From Erodium maritimum (taxonomy: Eukaryota > Streptophyta > Magnoliopsida > Geraniales > Geraniaceae), in contig OY997588.1 in the NCBI GenBank assembly GCA_963921825.1, forward strand, positions 10,740,001-10,804,000: 64,000 nucleotides of DNA, read 5' to 3'. Positions 35,438 to 47,010 of the stretch are shown in pieces; within the stretch, counting starts at the first letter, position 1; every line of letters starts with the position of its first letter. The notes beneath the pieces were generated by a model. The model did not search any database. It saw only the letters and a program-made list of their open reading frames with translations, and was not told where the DNA came from. The position numbers and the translations under genes are program-made.

Positions 35438-35582
35438 TGTATTTAATTTGGTGTCTTGAGTGGCAGCGAGTGCCCGTGGGGTTGTTGAACCCGAGTCTTG
35501 ACTGTTGAGGTGTCTTGAGTGGCCTTGAGTGCCTGTGTGATTGAACTTGCCTGTGATTGTGATTGTGGTTACCTGGGGTGGT

Positions 35583-35870
35583 GAGTTCTAAAGGTCGACA
35601 GCCTGATCCGACTTAGTGTCGATGAATTGCGAGTTCTAAAGGTCGACAGCCTGATCCGACTTAGTGTCGATGAATTGCGAGTTTTAAAGGTCGACAGCCT
35701 GATCCGACTTAGTGTCGATGAATTGCGAGTTCTAAAGGTCGACAGCCTGATCCGACTTAGTGTCGATGAATTGCGAGTTTTAAAGGTCGACAGCCTGATC
35801 CGACTTAGTGTCGAGGAATTGCGAGTTTGAAAGGTCGACAGCCTGATCCGACTTCGTGTCGAGGAATTGC
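35583..35870 (+). repeat. Tandem repeat in LTR E: 48-bp unit, six copies
   Basis: The unit begins GAGTTCTAAAGGTCGACAGC and ends 'gtgtcgatgaattgc'. Copies differ at only a few sites (TTC/TTT, GAT/GAG). Since 48 is a multiple of three, an open frame encoding a 16-residue repeat runs through it; this is a consequence of the array, not a gene. The GGTCGACAGCCTGATCC core is invariant. Confidence 0.95.
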
Positions 35871-36455
35871 GATAGGTCGAACCCTGACCTGATTGAGATT
35901 GGTTACTGAGCAGCTGGTGTGCGATCCTTTGTGATCTTGTTTGGTGTTGTGTCGTTTCGTTCGAGTCCTTGAGGAGGTCGTCGATAGTTGTGTCGGGTCT
36001 ACACTGTTTTTATCGAGTGTCGAGTCTGTTGAGGAAGGTGACGGGTTGTGGGTCAGTTGAGTACTTGAGTTGGGGACTGTAGTCCCGACGTTGGGTTTGG
36101 TTTTAGTGTTACTGGCTTTTTCTGCTAATTATGCCATAGTCAGTCTGTTATCCGTGGAGGTGAGCGAACGCTCACCCCTAGCTGCTTTTCCTACAGGTAC
36201 TGATCACCGGACGGACTAGGTTAGCTCTTGAAATTCACGGAGCTTGGAGCGGAGTCTGGTCTTTACTTTTGTTGAGTCTAGTGACGGATGTTGTACCTTG
36301 TCCACTTGTTGGGACGTTTTTGTATTGTAAATACTATTATTTTGAGAAGTAAATGGAAATGTCAAAGCTTTTATTGAAAACAGGTTTCAAGTGTTCATGT
36401 TTTTAAAAGTTCGCGTCCCGAGTTCGGTTCGCTGAAATTGGGGCGTGACAGGGAG

Positions 36456-37152
36456 AGTAAGTCTGGTAAGCACAAGAAGGAACGAGAAGAAAAAAGTGAA
36501 AAGAAAGAAAAAGAGGTGCAAAGAGAGAGAAGATGGAGAGGGAAAGGGGGAAAACAGTAAGAATTTCTGGAAAATCACCGGTGACTCACTTGACGGAAAC
36601 TATGAAAACCACCGACGACAACTGAAGGAGGAAAGAGGAGGTGAAACTCTTGTGAATTCATTTTGAACATAAATATATATGTCAGCTATGATCAGTACAA
36701 AAATAAAATTCATCTCTACATCTTTTGAGAGTTTTGAGAACAACAATGGATAGAATTTTTGTGGTCGCTGAAAGATTGGCCCTACCTTATCGATTGATTC
36801 ATGGATCTCTCTCTTGGTTTCGTGAGGATGTTTGGTGTTCTAACTGGTTTTGTTCATCGGAAATGAGGTGGGTTAGTGCGGGAAGAAGCCTCGGTTGTTG
36901 GAGGGCGTGTGTTTCTTCTCCGTCGTAGGTTCGGAAACCTACACTTCCAATTTAGTCCATATGCTTGGTCAATGGATCGTTGTGTGGTTCTTGTATTTTT
37001 GCTGGTGTTGCTAGGCAAAGGGATGGGTACAGAGAGGGAAGGAGGCCCGTCTTTCGGCGAAGGTGCGATATCTCTACAACCCCATGTCCAAGGTGATGAT
37101 TGTTGATTTTGCATCACCTTGGAGGACTTAAAGAGCTCGCCTTCTATCGATA
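36456..37152. other. Repeat-like DNA between LTR E and LTR B, no gene recognised
   Basis: The sequence to about 36660 (purine-rich on the plus strand) continues the element interrupted by LTR E. From about 36720 to 37150 there are short plus-strand coding-like frames (for example 36725-36928) without a recognisable domain. The tail borders LTR B. Confidence 0.4.
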
Positions 37153-37157
37153 GTGTT

Positions 37158-39763
37158 TGTAAGAACCGCCCCCGGTCGATCCCGGTCGAACCGGTGAAAT
37201 TTGGCGAAAGTTGACTTTCCGTTGGAAAAGTCAACCGATGACTCCGGGAGTCATTCGGGACCTTTCCGGGACCCAAAAAGCTTAGCCGTTGTTACGGTTA
37301 GCTTAGTTGGGTCGTTTCCTTCCAAATATGTAATTTTACGAAAAAGTCAAATCCGGGTCAACGGGGGTCAAAGTAAGGATTAAATCAAATAAATTTAAGT
37401 AGTCAGATTTTATTAAAGATAAAAGTGGACCCACATGAACACTTATCCATGGTGGCTTGGAGGAGAAGAAATGGGTCTAGAAAGACCCATTTACCCTCAT
37501 TTGGGCCAAATTAGAATGAAGGGAGCTAAAGGGCAAAATAGGTAATTCTCATCTAGGTTAAAAGCAACAATTGAAGGCACCCATTTCACTAGTGTTGGCC
37601 GAAATTTAGAGAGAAAGGAGAGAGAGAAAAATCATTGAAGACTTGAAGAAGAAGAAAGGAAAGAAAGGAAGAGATTTGGCTTACTTTTCATCTCAAATCT
37701 CCTCAAAAACTTCATTTTCCTCTTCCTCTCTCTATTCCATAAGGTAAGTCTTCAATCAAAGCTAATTTTGATGAAGTTTAATCTATGAGTTTGGTAGATA
37801 AAGCATGAACTAGGTGTGGGTTTGAGTTTTTGTTGTGTAGATGAGTGATTCATGGAGAAAAGTGGGAGATTGTGGTAAAAATCAATTAGGTTTTGTTGCT
37901 TTTGATGAAACCCAACATGGGTATTGAAGTATTGAGGTTTTGGGATTGTTTTGGAGGTTTTTGGTTGATAAAAATGAAGTTTTGAGGGTTTAATTTCGTG
38001 GAGTAGAAGATGGAGGAAGAAGAAGGACGGAGCTATCAGATCCGTCATGGATCCGTGACGGGGACCGTGACAGAGTGCGTCACGGCTCCGTGACGGAGGT
38101 CGTGACAGCACACGTCACGGTTCCGTGACCCGAACCGTGACGGAGTCCGTCAAGGCTCCGTGACTCGAACCGTGATGGATCAGAATTGGGCCTTTTGGGC
38201 CCATTTTAGTCATTTTCGGTTAATTAGGAAGGTTATATATAACGGAGCCTATTGGGGATTAAATTGGGATGTTTCCTCTTTAACCCGTCCTTGAATTACT
38301 ATTAATTCTCGTATTGCTTTGTGATCTTAGACGTTGGTCCCGAGCACGGCGGAGGAGGCTACTAGGCAACTCGCTTGGCTTGCGTTTGGATAGCGATTGA
38401 GGTAGGAAAAAGTAGCGAATACCGATTTAATTGCGGAAAGTTACTAGTATGCATATAGGTTATGAACATATGATATAATTGTAGAATTGCATGTAGGATG
38501 TGAGGAACGAGTCTAGCCGTGTAAAATGAGGGATAACTTGCGGGCCATGTCGTGCTCGTAGGTTTGGGAATTGATGTGCTGTAGTATCACATGTGGGTGC
38601 CTGGTTGGGCCCGTAGGATTGCGTCTTGGCTGTGTTGTTGTGATTGATGACTTGCAATGCTTGTTATGTGGTATATCCGTTGTTAAAATTGAGGATCATG
38701 ATATGGTATTCTCGGTATGATATGTCAAGTATGATATGTTTTGGTATGACGTGAACTAATGCCTTGTGATATGATCGGGTGATTGATAGACCGATGTGAT
38801 ATGTTTCGGTAAGATTGTTTGGGTTGGTATGCTGTTAGTTGAACTATGACCTTGTGATATGTTTGAGACATTCGTGGGTGTGATCCGATACGATATGTTC
38901 CGAGACGAGGTGTTCCGGTACGATACCTACATCGAGGGAGGATTCCGGTGTAGGATATCTAGGCCGTGGATGGTGTCCCACGTACGCGGTCCCCCGGGGC
39001 TAAGGGTTCCGACATGATGTCTATACCGACGGAGAATTCCGGTATAGGATATCTAGGCTGAGGATGGTGTGATCTGTACCCTGATGCTGTGTGGTCCGGG
39101 AAGATATCCGACCGAGGTGTGTGCCGGTCCGGTATGTTTATTATGAGTTGTACCCCGATGATGTGTGGTCCGGGAAGATATCTAGGCCGAGGCTGTGTGT
39201 TCCGGTACGATATGGTGGAACTGTTCTATGGAAGCCGGCGACAGGGGGGGACTGCTGTACGAGACTTGTGGTTGTTTTACTGTGTGTTGTTTGTTTGATG
39301 ATTGGGTAAGTGATGTGATTAAGCGTGGTTATAGTCATGTGAGTATGGTTTGTGATTGTGTGATTTCTGTGGATGTCGTTAGTCGTTGTGCTTTTCTAGT
39401 ATGCCCTAATTGGACGGTTACCTGTGGTGGTGAGCTGATAGCTCATCCCCTTAACTACTTTTTCCTACTGAGCGAAAGCTCACCCCTCTCCTTTACTGTT
39501 TTACAGGTTTTGAGCGGGATTTTATCTAGAGGACGTCTTGGAGCTTAGGAGCTAGCGAGAGTCTTAGTTTGATATAGTCTAGAGACGTACTTTCCTCTTG
39601 TTATTAAACATTTTTATTACTTGTTTTTTGAGCTGTTGACTCGTCCTGTCAAAACTTTTGGTTTGGATTATCATTTGAAGTTTATTTCTTTTTAAATTGC
39701 TTTTATCATTATCATTTTTATTCACGTCTCGAGTCCGGTCAAAACCGGATTTGGGGCGTGACA
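37158..39763 (+). repeat. LTR retrotransposon solo LTR, copy B (2.61 kb)
   Basis: It starts TGTAAGAACCGCCCCCGG and ends GGGGCGTGACA. The flanks GTGTT (37153-37157) and GGGTT (39764-39768) match at four of five bases, consistent with an aged 5-bp duplication. It contains the shared AAGCTTAGCCGT block near 37280, the TGACG/CGTCA cluster at 38040-38180 and the minisatellite region at about 38890-39215. No internal retrotransposon sequence follows. Confidence 0.9.
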
Positions 39764-40448
39764 GGGTTTGTAGCAAAATAACTCAAGCGGTGACGGCTAC
39801 TTTCGACGGTGTGACCGGTGACTCATCCACCGATCCGTCTAGTGCTCCTCTTCCCTCTTCCCCAGGAGATGGTGTGTGTCCAATTTCGTGCTCGGGGCGG
39901 CGGTGGATACGTTCCCATCACTACCCGACGGGTAAGGCGATGACGATAGAAATGACGGAGAACAGGGTGGAGGTAACGAAAATAGTCGGTCGATGTTTCG
40001 ACCCGTAGTTGTCTTTAGTTGGGCTGTAGAGTGGACAAGTACCTTAGGGACCTTGTTCTTAGTCGGCGACATGTTGTACTTATCTATTGTTAGTGCTCGG
40101 ACGATATCTGGTCCGATGCGAATCTTGAGCACTGACTAAGAGGGGCCTGCGAGATCCAAGGGATTGACAGTCCAACCGGCGAGGGATGGAACACACCCTC
40201 GCCTTGATCAATGAGGACTTCGTGGTCCAATCGGGGGTCTGCCGGTAATATCACTTCACTGGACTTAGGATGGCATCGGTTCCACCAAGTACGGATACGA
40301 CATTCTCCTACCAGATCGAGAATCAACAACTCTACATTTTTAAAGACCCTCATTATTATCAGAGGGGGGACGACATCAACTGGTTTCTCGGGTGGATGCA
40401 TAGTCTAATTGAGCTATACCAGTCCCTGGTTACAAGATTGTCCAGTTC
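39764..40448. other. Repeat-like DNA between solo LTRs B and C
   Basis: Short frames only, with no recognised domain. It continues on the other side of LTR C (from 43150), because the two LTRs inserted separately into the same older DNA. The whole run from about 36456 to 43300 is therefore one ancient repeat block cut by B and C. Confidence 0.4.
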
Positions 40449-40453
40449 GTCAC

Positions 40454-43149
40454 TGTAAGAACCGCCCCCAGTCGATCCCGGTCAAACCGGAGGTTTTCGG
40501 CGAAAGTTGACTTTTGGCCGGAAAAGTCAACCGATGACTCCGGGAGTCATTCGGGACCTTTCCGGGGCCCAAAAATCTTAGTCGTCGGCACGGTTAGCTT
40601 AGTTGGGCCGTTTCCTTTCAATTGACTGTATTATTGGGAAAAGTCAACCCGAGGCCTTTTATCGGTCAACCGAGGCCCGACTAGAAATTAAATCCATTTA
40701 ATTAATGGTGTTGGATTTAACTGAGTAGAAATGGTCCCCACATGGACATGTGTCCACTTTTTCTTGGAAAGGAAGAAAAATGGGTAAAAGGACCCATAAA
40801 CCCCTAAATTGTTGATCTTGAGAAATGAGAAGCAAATGGGTAGTTTGGAGATATCCCCTTTAGGATATATGACCCATTGTGGGTGCATTTTCAGCCATTA
40901 TTATATTGGTGGCCGAAATTGGGAGAGAGAGGAAGAAGAAAAGTGGTTTTGGAGACTTGAAGAAGAAGAAAGGAGGAAAATTGGTAGCTTGAGCCCATTT
41001 GTTACCCAAAATCTCTCAAATCCTCTTGTTGCTTCATCTATTCTTCATCCTCAAGGTAAATCTCTCTTCCTTTTTCGTTTTGGATGATGTTGGTTCATGG
41101 GTTTTGAAGAAATTGATGAACAATGGTTGGGTTTTGGAGTTTGGTGTTTGGATGATGAAATTTTGGAGGGAAATGATGTTAGATGATTGATTTTGTTGAG
41201 TTTTGTGGAGTTTTGATGAATACCTATGTTGGGGTTTGAAGTAGAGACGTTTTAGGGGCTGTTCTGGAGCTTGGAGAGGTCATCAATGGAGGTTTTTGGG
41301 TTATTTTCGTGAAAATCGTGACTGGAGGAAGAAGAAGGCGGAATAGTGCTGAACCGTCACGGATCCGTGACGGGCACCGTGACGGAAGACGTCACGGCTC
41401 CGTGAGGGAGACCATGACGGCGTCAGTCACGGCTCCGTGAGGAGAACCGTGACGGCGCAGCTCACGGATCCGTGACCAGATCCGTGGCAGACCTGAATTG
41501 GACCTTTTGGGCCCATTTTGTTGAATTTCGAGTAATTGGAACGGTTATCCATAACCGGGTCCTTTTGGGGTTAATTGGGAATGTTTTCCTCGTTAAACCT
41601 TTGTGAATTGCTCTTGATTCGCTATTTGTTTTGTGATCCAAAACTTTGGACCCGAGCTCGGAGGAGGAGGAGACGTTTGGACCTCGTGACGAGACGGAGA
41701 GGACGCTGGCCAGGTCGTCAGCAGCTAAGAGTTGAGAGTTGATCACTTTTGAGGTAGGGAACGTAGCGAATACCGGTTTAATTACGGAAAGTTACTAGTA
41801 TGCATGTAAGATGATAATAACAACCGGAAAGGTCCTAGTTCGCATAAAGGATGTGATTCACTAGAATAACCGCTTTCAATTACATTAATAACGGGACGAG
41901 TCCTAGTTGGCATATAGGATGTGATTCACTAGTTTAACCGCTTTCAACTCTGGGAAATTGCCGTGCTGGTAGAATGGCCATGTCGAGCCTTAGGTTGTGT
42001 GCTGATTGAAGTGTCATGATCTTTGATTGAGATGCATGATGTGTGACTTAGTGTCGATAAGATTGAGAATCATGTTATGATATACTCGGTGTAGCATGTT
42101 GTGGCTATGTGTGGGCAAGTGTGCCGTGATTGATGTGATGTGAATCTTTGGTTGTGATATGATCGGGTGAGTGACAGACCGATTTGTGTGTTATGGTGAA
42201 TTGGCTCGGTTCGTATACCGTGGTTGAATTATGACATTGTGATGCGTGTTATTCCCTTGATGTGTGTTCCAAGAGGAGTTGTGTCCGGTATGATACCTAC
42301 ACTGAGAGAGTATGTCGGTGTAGAGTATCGAGGACGAGGATGGTTTAACCATTACCCCGATGCTATGTGGTCCGGGAAGGCGTACGACCGAGGTATGTGC
42401 CGGTCCGTTATGCTCGAGGCCTCGAGTCTACGTGACGGGAAGGCGTACGACCGAGGTATGTGCCGGTCCGTTATGCTCGAGGCCTCGAGTCTACGTGACG
42501 GGAAGACATCCGACTGATTGTATTTTCGTTCAGGTATGTTACCCCGAGTCTACGTGACGGGAAGATGTCGGGACCGATGCTCTGTGTTCCGGTACGATAT
42601 AAATGGGATGGGCTGTGATAGCCGGTGATGTTGGGAACGGTTGTACTAAGTTATGTGTTGTTTTGCTGTGTGTTCTGTGCGTGCTGGTTGGCTATGTGCG
42701 TTGTTTTATATGTGATTGCGGTCTTGCGAGAGTGATTGGTGGTTGATACTTGTCCTGTGGGCGTTGTTGATAGTTATGCTTTGCTAGTATGCCCTAATTG
42801 GACGGTTACTCGTGGTGGTGAACTGATGTTCATAACCTTAACTACTTTTCCTACTGAGCGAAAGCTCACCCCTTACCTTGTTGTGTTTCAGGTCTTGAGC
42901 GGGATTTGTACTAGCTGGATGCTCGATGCTTGGGAGCTAGCGAGGGTCCTAGGCTAGTTTGTCTAGAGATGTACTGTTTATCTTTTACTGAACTCTTTTA
43001 CTGAGTGTTTTTACCGAATTGTTGACTCGTGTTGTTATTTGGAGATTTAAATTGTTATTTGAGACTCGTTTTGGTATTAAATCGTTTTACTTATTATTTA
43101 TTTAAGTTCACGTCTCGAGTCCGGTCAAAATCGGATTTGGGGCGTGACA
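40454..43149 (+). repeat. LTR retrotransposon solo LTR, copy C (2.70 kb)
   Basis: It starts TGTAAGAACCGCCCCCAG and ends GGGGCGTGACA, with an exact 5-bp duplication GTCAC at 40449-40453 and 43150-43154. All family blocks are present. The 3' end is only 419 bp upstream of the ATG of the NPH3 gene, in the same orientation, so its own promoter or enhancer motifs could affect that gene. No gag-pol is attached. Confidence 0.95.
41352..41492 (+). promoter_or_regulatory. Cluster of TGACG/CGTCA motifs in LTR copy C
   Basis: Within about 140 bp there are at least seven TGACG or CGTCA pentamers, arranged as alternating CGTCACGG and CCGTGACGG half-palindromes (for example around 41357, 41369, 41381 and 41391). 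TGACG is the core of as-1-type sites bound by TGA bZIP factors (family knowledge). Equivalent clusters occur at the same relative place in LTR copies A (19757-19880), B (38040-38180) and D (430-560, minus strand). Confidence 0.6.
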
Positions 43150-43568
43150 GTCACTCTCAAGGTTCAACGACTGTTTTGGTGGTCTCGACTGCTAACACGA
43201 TATTCTCCTAAAACACGTTCTAGAGTCTCGGTGTCAATTATCCGAAAGGAGGACCACTTGACTACGAATAAGCTTAAAATTTGAAAAAACAAATGGATGA
43301 GATTGGAACATGAAGAATAATTCCCTTCACCGGTTGTTATCTGTCAACTATCGACAGAGTGGAAGAAATGACAGGAAAGGGCATATAGAATTGAAACGCA
43401 ATGGCGACCCTTGTTAATGGTTCAACAACTTTGTTCAACAGTATTGCCAGAAATATCTCAAGTGGCATACACACACCATGGTACCAAATTAAGAAGCCCG
43501 GTCGCGGTCTGTGTGTTTTGTGTTTAAAGGCAACTCCTGCCCAGCATAGCCCGTTTTGAGTTAGGAAG

Positions 43569-45420
43569 ATGAAGCACGTAACAGCACAAAACTCTCCCCG
43601 GAGATTCGGGTCCGGTGGCAAGTGTGTCATTTGTCCGCCCAAACCCATCATGGTTGCACAAGTCCCAACTGATCTTATCATACAACTCGGAGACTCGAGC
43701 TTTCACTTACACAAGGTACATTTTCGCTTGCTTATTAGACTATGATGTAATGAACTTGACATGGAACACCACTTATTTTTTGGCAGCTACCTATGGTCGC
43801 GAGAAGTGAGTATTTGAACAGAGTGATATTCGAGAAAGGAAAAAACGGTGACAACAACACCCTCCACGTCCAAATCGACGACTTCCCCGGTGGATTCGAC
43901 ACCTTCGAGATGGTGGTGAAGTTCTGCTATGGATGGAACGTCGACCTCACCGCCAGCAACGTCGGTCCACTCTACTGCGCCGCTCATTTCTTAGAAATGA
44001 CCGACGATCTCGAACAGGGCAACCTCATCCCCAAGACCGAGGCTTTCCTAAGCTTCCTCCTCTTCTCGTCCTGGAAGGACACGTTCCAGATCCTCCGGAC
44101 CTGCGAGCCCATCACTCCCTGGGCCAAGCAGCTCCACGTCTTGAAACGTTGCTCCGAGGCCATCGCGTGGAAGGCCTGCACCAACCCCGACGCCATTAGT
44201 CTCGGCCGTGACGACGCTCAGTGCCTCAGCGTTTTGCTTGGCAATGCCAACTCGGAGCTCGGAGGTAACAAGCTGGACAACTGGTGGTTCGAAGACGTGT
44301 CCTACCTCAGGATAGATCATTTCATTTTGGTGATTGAATCGATTAAGAAGAGAGGAATGAAGGCGGAGATTGTGGGCTCGTGTATAGCTCACTGGACTGC
44401 AAAATGGGTGTCGAGGATCACTTTCGGGCTCGAAAACCTGACCCCTAAGAACCTGACCTTCCAATTACACAGACTCACCGTAGAATGCATAATCAAAGTC
44501 CTCCCCGAGGAGAAAGACTCTGTGTCCTGCAGCTTGTTGCTCCACCTTCTCAAGGTGGGGTTGGTGATGAAGATCGACACCCACTTGTTGCATACTCTAG
44601 AGAGGAGAGCAGGTTCCATGGTGGAGCGGTGTAGCGTGCTCGACATCCTGGTGAAGAATCATGGAGACGACGACACTAGTTATGATGTGAATGTGGTGAT
44701 CAGAGCGGTGAGATCTTATGCCTATAGCAACACGTCCGGGCTTTTGGCTGTTGGGAAGCTCTTGGATGGGTATCTTGCTCTTGTTGCAGGGGACGAGAAG
44801 CTTACGTTTACAAACTTCAAGTCGCTTGTGGAAGGACTGCCCAAACACGCTCGACAATCGCATGATCACCTCTATAGAGCTATCGACATGTACTTCAAGG
44901 TATGAGTTTCTCGGGGTTTTTCCTTATTGTCGTTTCTATTAGAGAACCAACTCTATATTAGAGAATTAACTCAACTAAAAGTTCAAGCTGATAGTTGAAG
45001 GTTCAATTATATTTATATTCTAACAGTTTCTTATAACACATGGTTTCTTGCAATTTGTAGGCACACCCTGGCTTAACAGAGGAGGAGAGGCAGAGTATAT
45101 GCAAGGCCATTGAAAACCATAAGCTTTCCAAGGAAGCGCGGGAGCATGCGATGTATAATGACAGGCTTCCCCTGAATATAACCACAAGACTGATCCTCCT
45201 AGAGCAAGTCGAGATGGCGAGGTCAAGTGGTTCTGATTTTCAAAGAACGAGGGCTAGGACGGTTATCAGATCTGTGGCCATAGGTTTGGGAGGATGGTTG
45301 AGTCCCCATAGTGAAATAAATACTATGAAAAGAGAGGTCGAGACGATGAAGATGCAACTCAATGAGCTGAAAATGTGCAAATCAAAGCTTCAAAGGCAAG
45401 CGAGGAGCTTCATACGTTGA
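43569..45420 (+). CDS. BTB/POZ-NPH3 domain protein
   Basis: Three exons, 43569-43715, 43787-44899 and 45061-45420, with phase-0 introns; 539 residues. The BTB/POZ domain covers about 33-135 (VPTDLIIQLGDSSFHLHK at 32-49, then LPMVARSEYL). The NPH3 domain starts at about 214 (NWWFEDVSYLRIDHF) and includes the strongly conserved HDHLYRAIDMYFKAHP motif across the second junction and DRLPLNITTRLILLEQV at 454-470. A short coiled coil follows (about 504-533). Family knowledge: NPH3/RPT2-like proteins act as CUL3 E3-ligase adaptors, and founding members work in blue-light phototropin signalling at the plasma membrane; the role of this branch (similar to At3g19850-type members) is not well known. The gene structure and length match the family. 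A solo LTR ends 419 bp upstream. Confidence 0.93.
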
Positions 45421-45589
45421 AGATATAAATTAGGACTTGAATAATGTCATTGCTCTGCTTTTGATTATGTTGTAGTTAAGTGTGTGCATAATAATAAGCA
45501 AGCTGTTAAACTAAGTATCGTAAGGAATGAAAAACTATTCTCTCCCTCTGTCTGAGGTTCTTTCTCACGCCTCTCTCATATCTCTATGA

Positions 45590-47010
45590 GGTCGTCTTTA
45601 TCACCCACTCCTCTATCATCGTTTACGTCCACCACTCACGTAGCTATGTTATCCCCGATCCTTCATGCACCTTTTGATGGTTGCGCGATCAAGGGGCCTC
45701 GAGAAATGCCATCAAAATCATCAGCCGCCTTTATAAAGTCGATCAGACCGAAGAGAAAACCATTTCGTCCCTTTTCAGTCCCCCTCTCTCCACTCTCCTT
45801 CGTCACCCCGACCACAACCATCCCCGACTCGACACCCCTTCGACCCCCATCCTTTGCGGCTTTTACCGTCTTGACTGCAAGTGTGCTCGAACCGACGCCT
45901 CGCCCTCCAAGAGGGGTTTGACGCGATGTCCATAGTCGCGGAGGACTGGTCATCATGGTACCGCGGGACCTCTTGACGGAACAACGTGAGGTTCAGACGG
46001 AGTTCGGTCCAGAAGGCCGCTTATTCACCTCTCGACACTATGATCGACCAGCCATAGAAAGCATCATGATGAAGGTCTGAAACCATAAAGAACTTGTTAT
46101 CAAGGACCTCATATGGGGGATCTATGGCTTCTTCTTCACCACGCTTGTAGAGAAAGATCGGACCGGTGTGAGGAGTCGTGGTCTTTTAAATTGGCACCCC
46201 TCATCCTAAAGGGTATCCATCCTCAAGTCCACCGGATGACTCTCCCCTTGTCCGGCCTCCAAATTTGGGCGAGAGTGTTTGATCTCCCCTTGCACGGCTC
46301 ACAACCGATGCATGATTCTAAGTGGGCGAGGTCCTTGAAGGCTTTGTGGACATCCAAACAGACGACTTAGGCATGGTTTGGGGTGGTATCCTACGTGTGC
46401 GGTTCTAGAAGAACTTGGCCACCCCTCTCTGTCGGACCACATGTTTGCACCTCTTGGACCACGTAGTGTTGATTAGGGATCGGTTGCAGTGTGAGTCCTC
46501 CCCTGTTTCCGCTTCACATGTAGATGCGTAGGGCATCTCGATGATGCCCGCCCCAGGGGACAACGGATGGACGCCCCTTGGTCCCCCGATTCGACTTGTC
46601 TTTGATGGCTGAGGAGGCCCTAAATCTACGGAAGGGGGTCCGTCGGAACTGGTCAGACCCCATCCGGCCTTGGGTTCTTTCCCGTAGCCCGATACGGCTC
46701 GACTGTCGCCATGATTTGGGTCGTTGCATCCTAGCCCTCTTACTCTAACACATGATATCCTTCTTAATACAACAATGTGTCCTTGGAGCTAGAGGCTCGC
46801 ATCTCCTCTGTCCGATCCACCACTCCTAAAGACGGCGGAAGTTTGGACATTAGAGGACGGGGTAACACAGGATATCCTGCCTCACCAGAAGCTTTTCCTG
46901 GTTGCCTCCAAGAATTTGCAAGCTTCTCCGGAGGGGACTTTGATCCTAGGTACGAGGACGGGAAAAGGGCAATATCAAGGCCATACCCCCTGGTATGGCT
47001 CTCCTAGTAT
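45590..47010 (+). pseudogene. DUF4283-type (LINE ORF1/gag-like) remnant
   Basis: GC-rich sequence with broken frames. In the frame around 46113-46370 the translation contains LILKGIHPQVHRMTLPLSGL followed by IWARVFDLPLHGSQ, typical of the DUF4283 domain ('WVRVHDLPL'), preceded by an 'ekDr..vl..gpW.f'-like segment. Stops and frameshifts break it on both sides, and no CCHC knuckle is seen. It is a decayed transposon-related sequence downstream of the NPH3 gene. Confidence 0.55.

Larger units (their letters stand above)
33495..36450 (+). repeat. Solo LTR, copy E (2.96 kb), related subfamily
   Basis: It starts TGTAATAACCAC and ends GGGGCGTGACA, with an exact 5-bp target-site duplication GGGAG at 33490-33494 and 36451-36455. 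Overall it differs from copies A-D, but it shares the end and the block 'AAAAGCTTAGCCGTCG...TTAGTTGGGCCGTTTCC' (about 33750-33796), so it is a sister subfamily. It carries two tandem arrays (35290-35437 and 35583-35870). There is no primer-binding site, polypurine tract or coding region next to it, hence a solo LTR left by recombination. Confidence 0.93.

Noticed and set aside
35627..35830. Open frame encoding a perfect 16-residue repeat protein
   Set aside because: It is a by-product of the 48-bp tandem repeat in LTR E (48 is a multiple of three), with no gene context.
37158..43149. B and C as the two LTRs of one full-length retrotransposon
   Set aside because: Only 0.7 kb separates them, no gag-pol or primer-binding site is seen, and each has its own flanking duplication (GTGTT/GGGTT and GTCAC/GTCAC).
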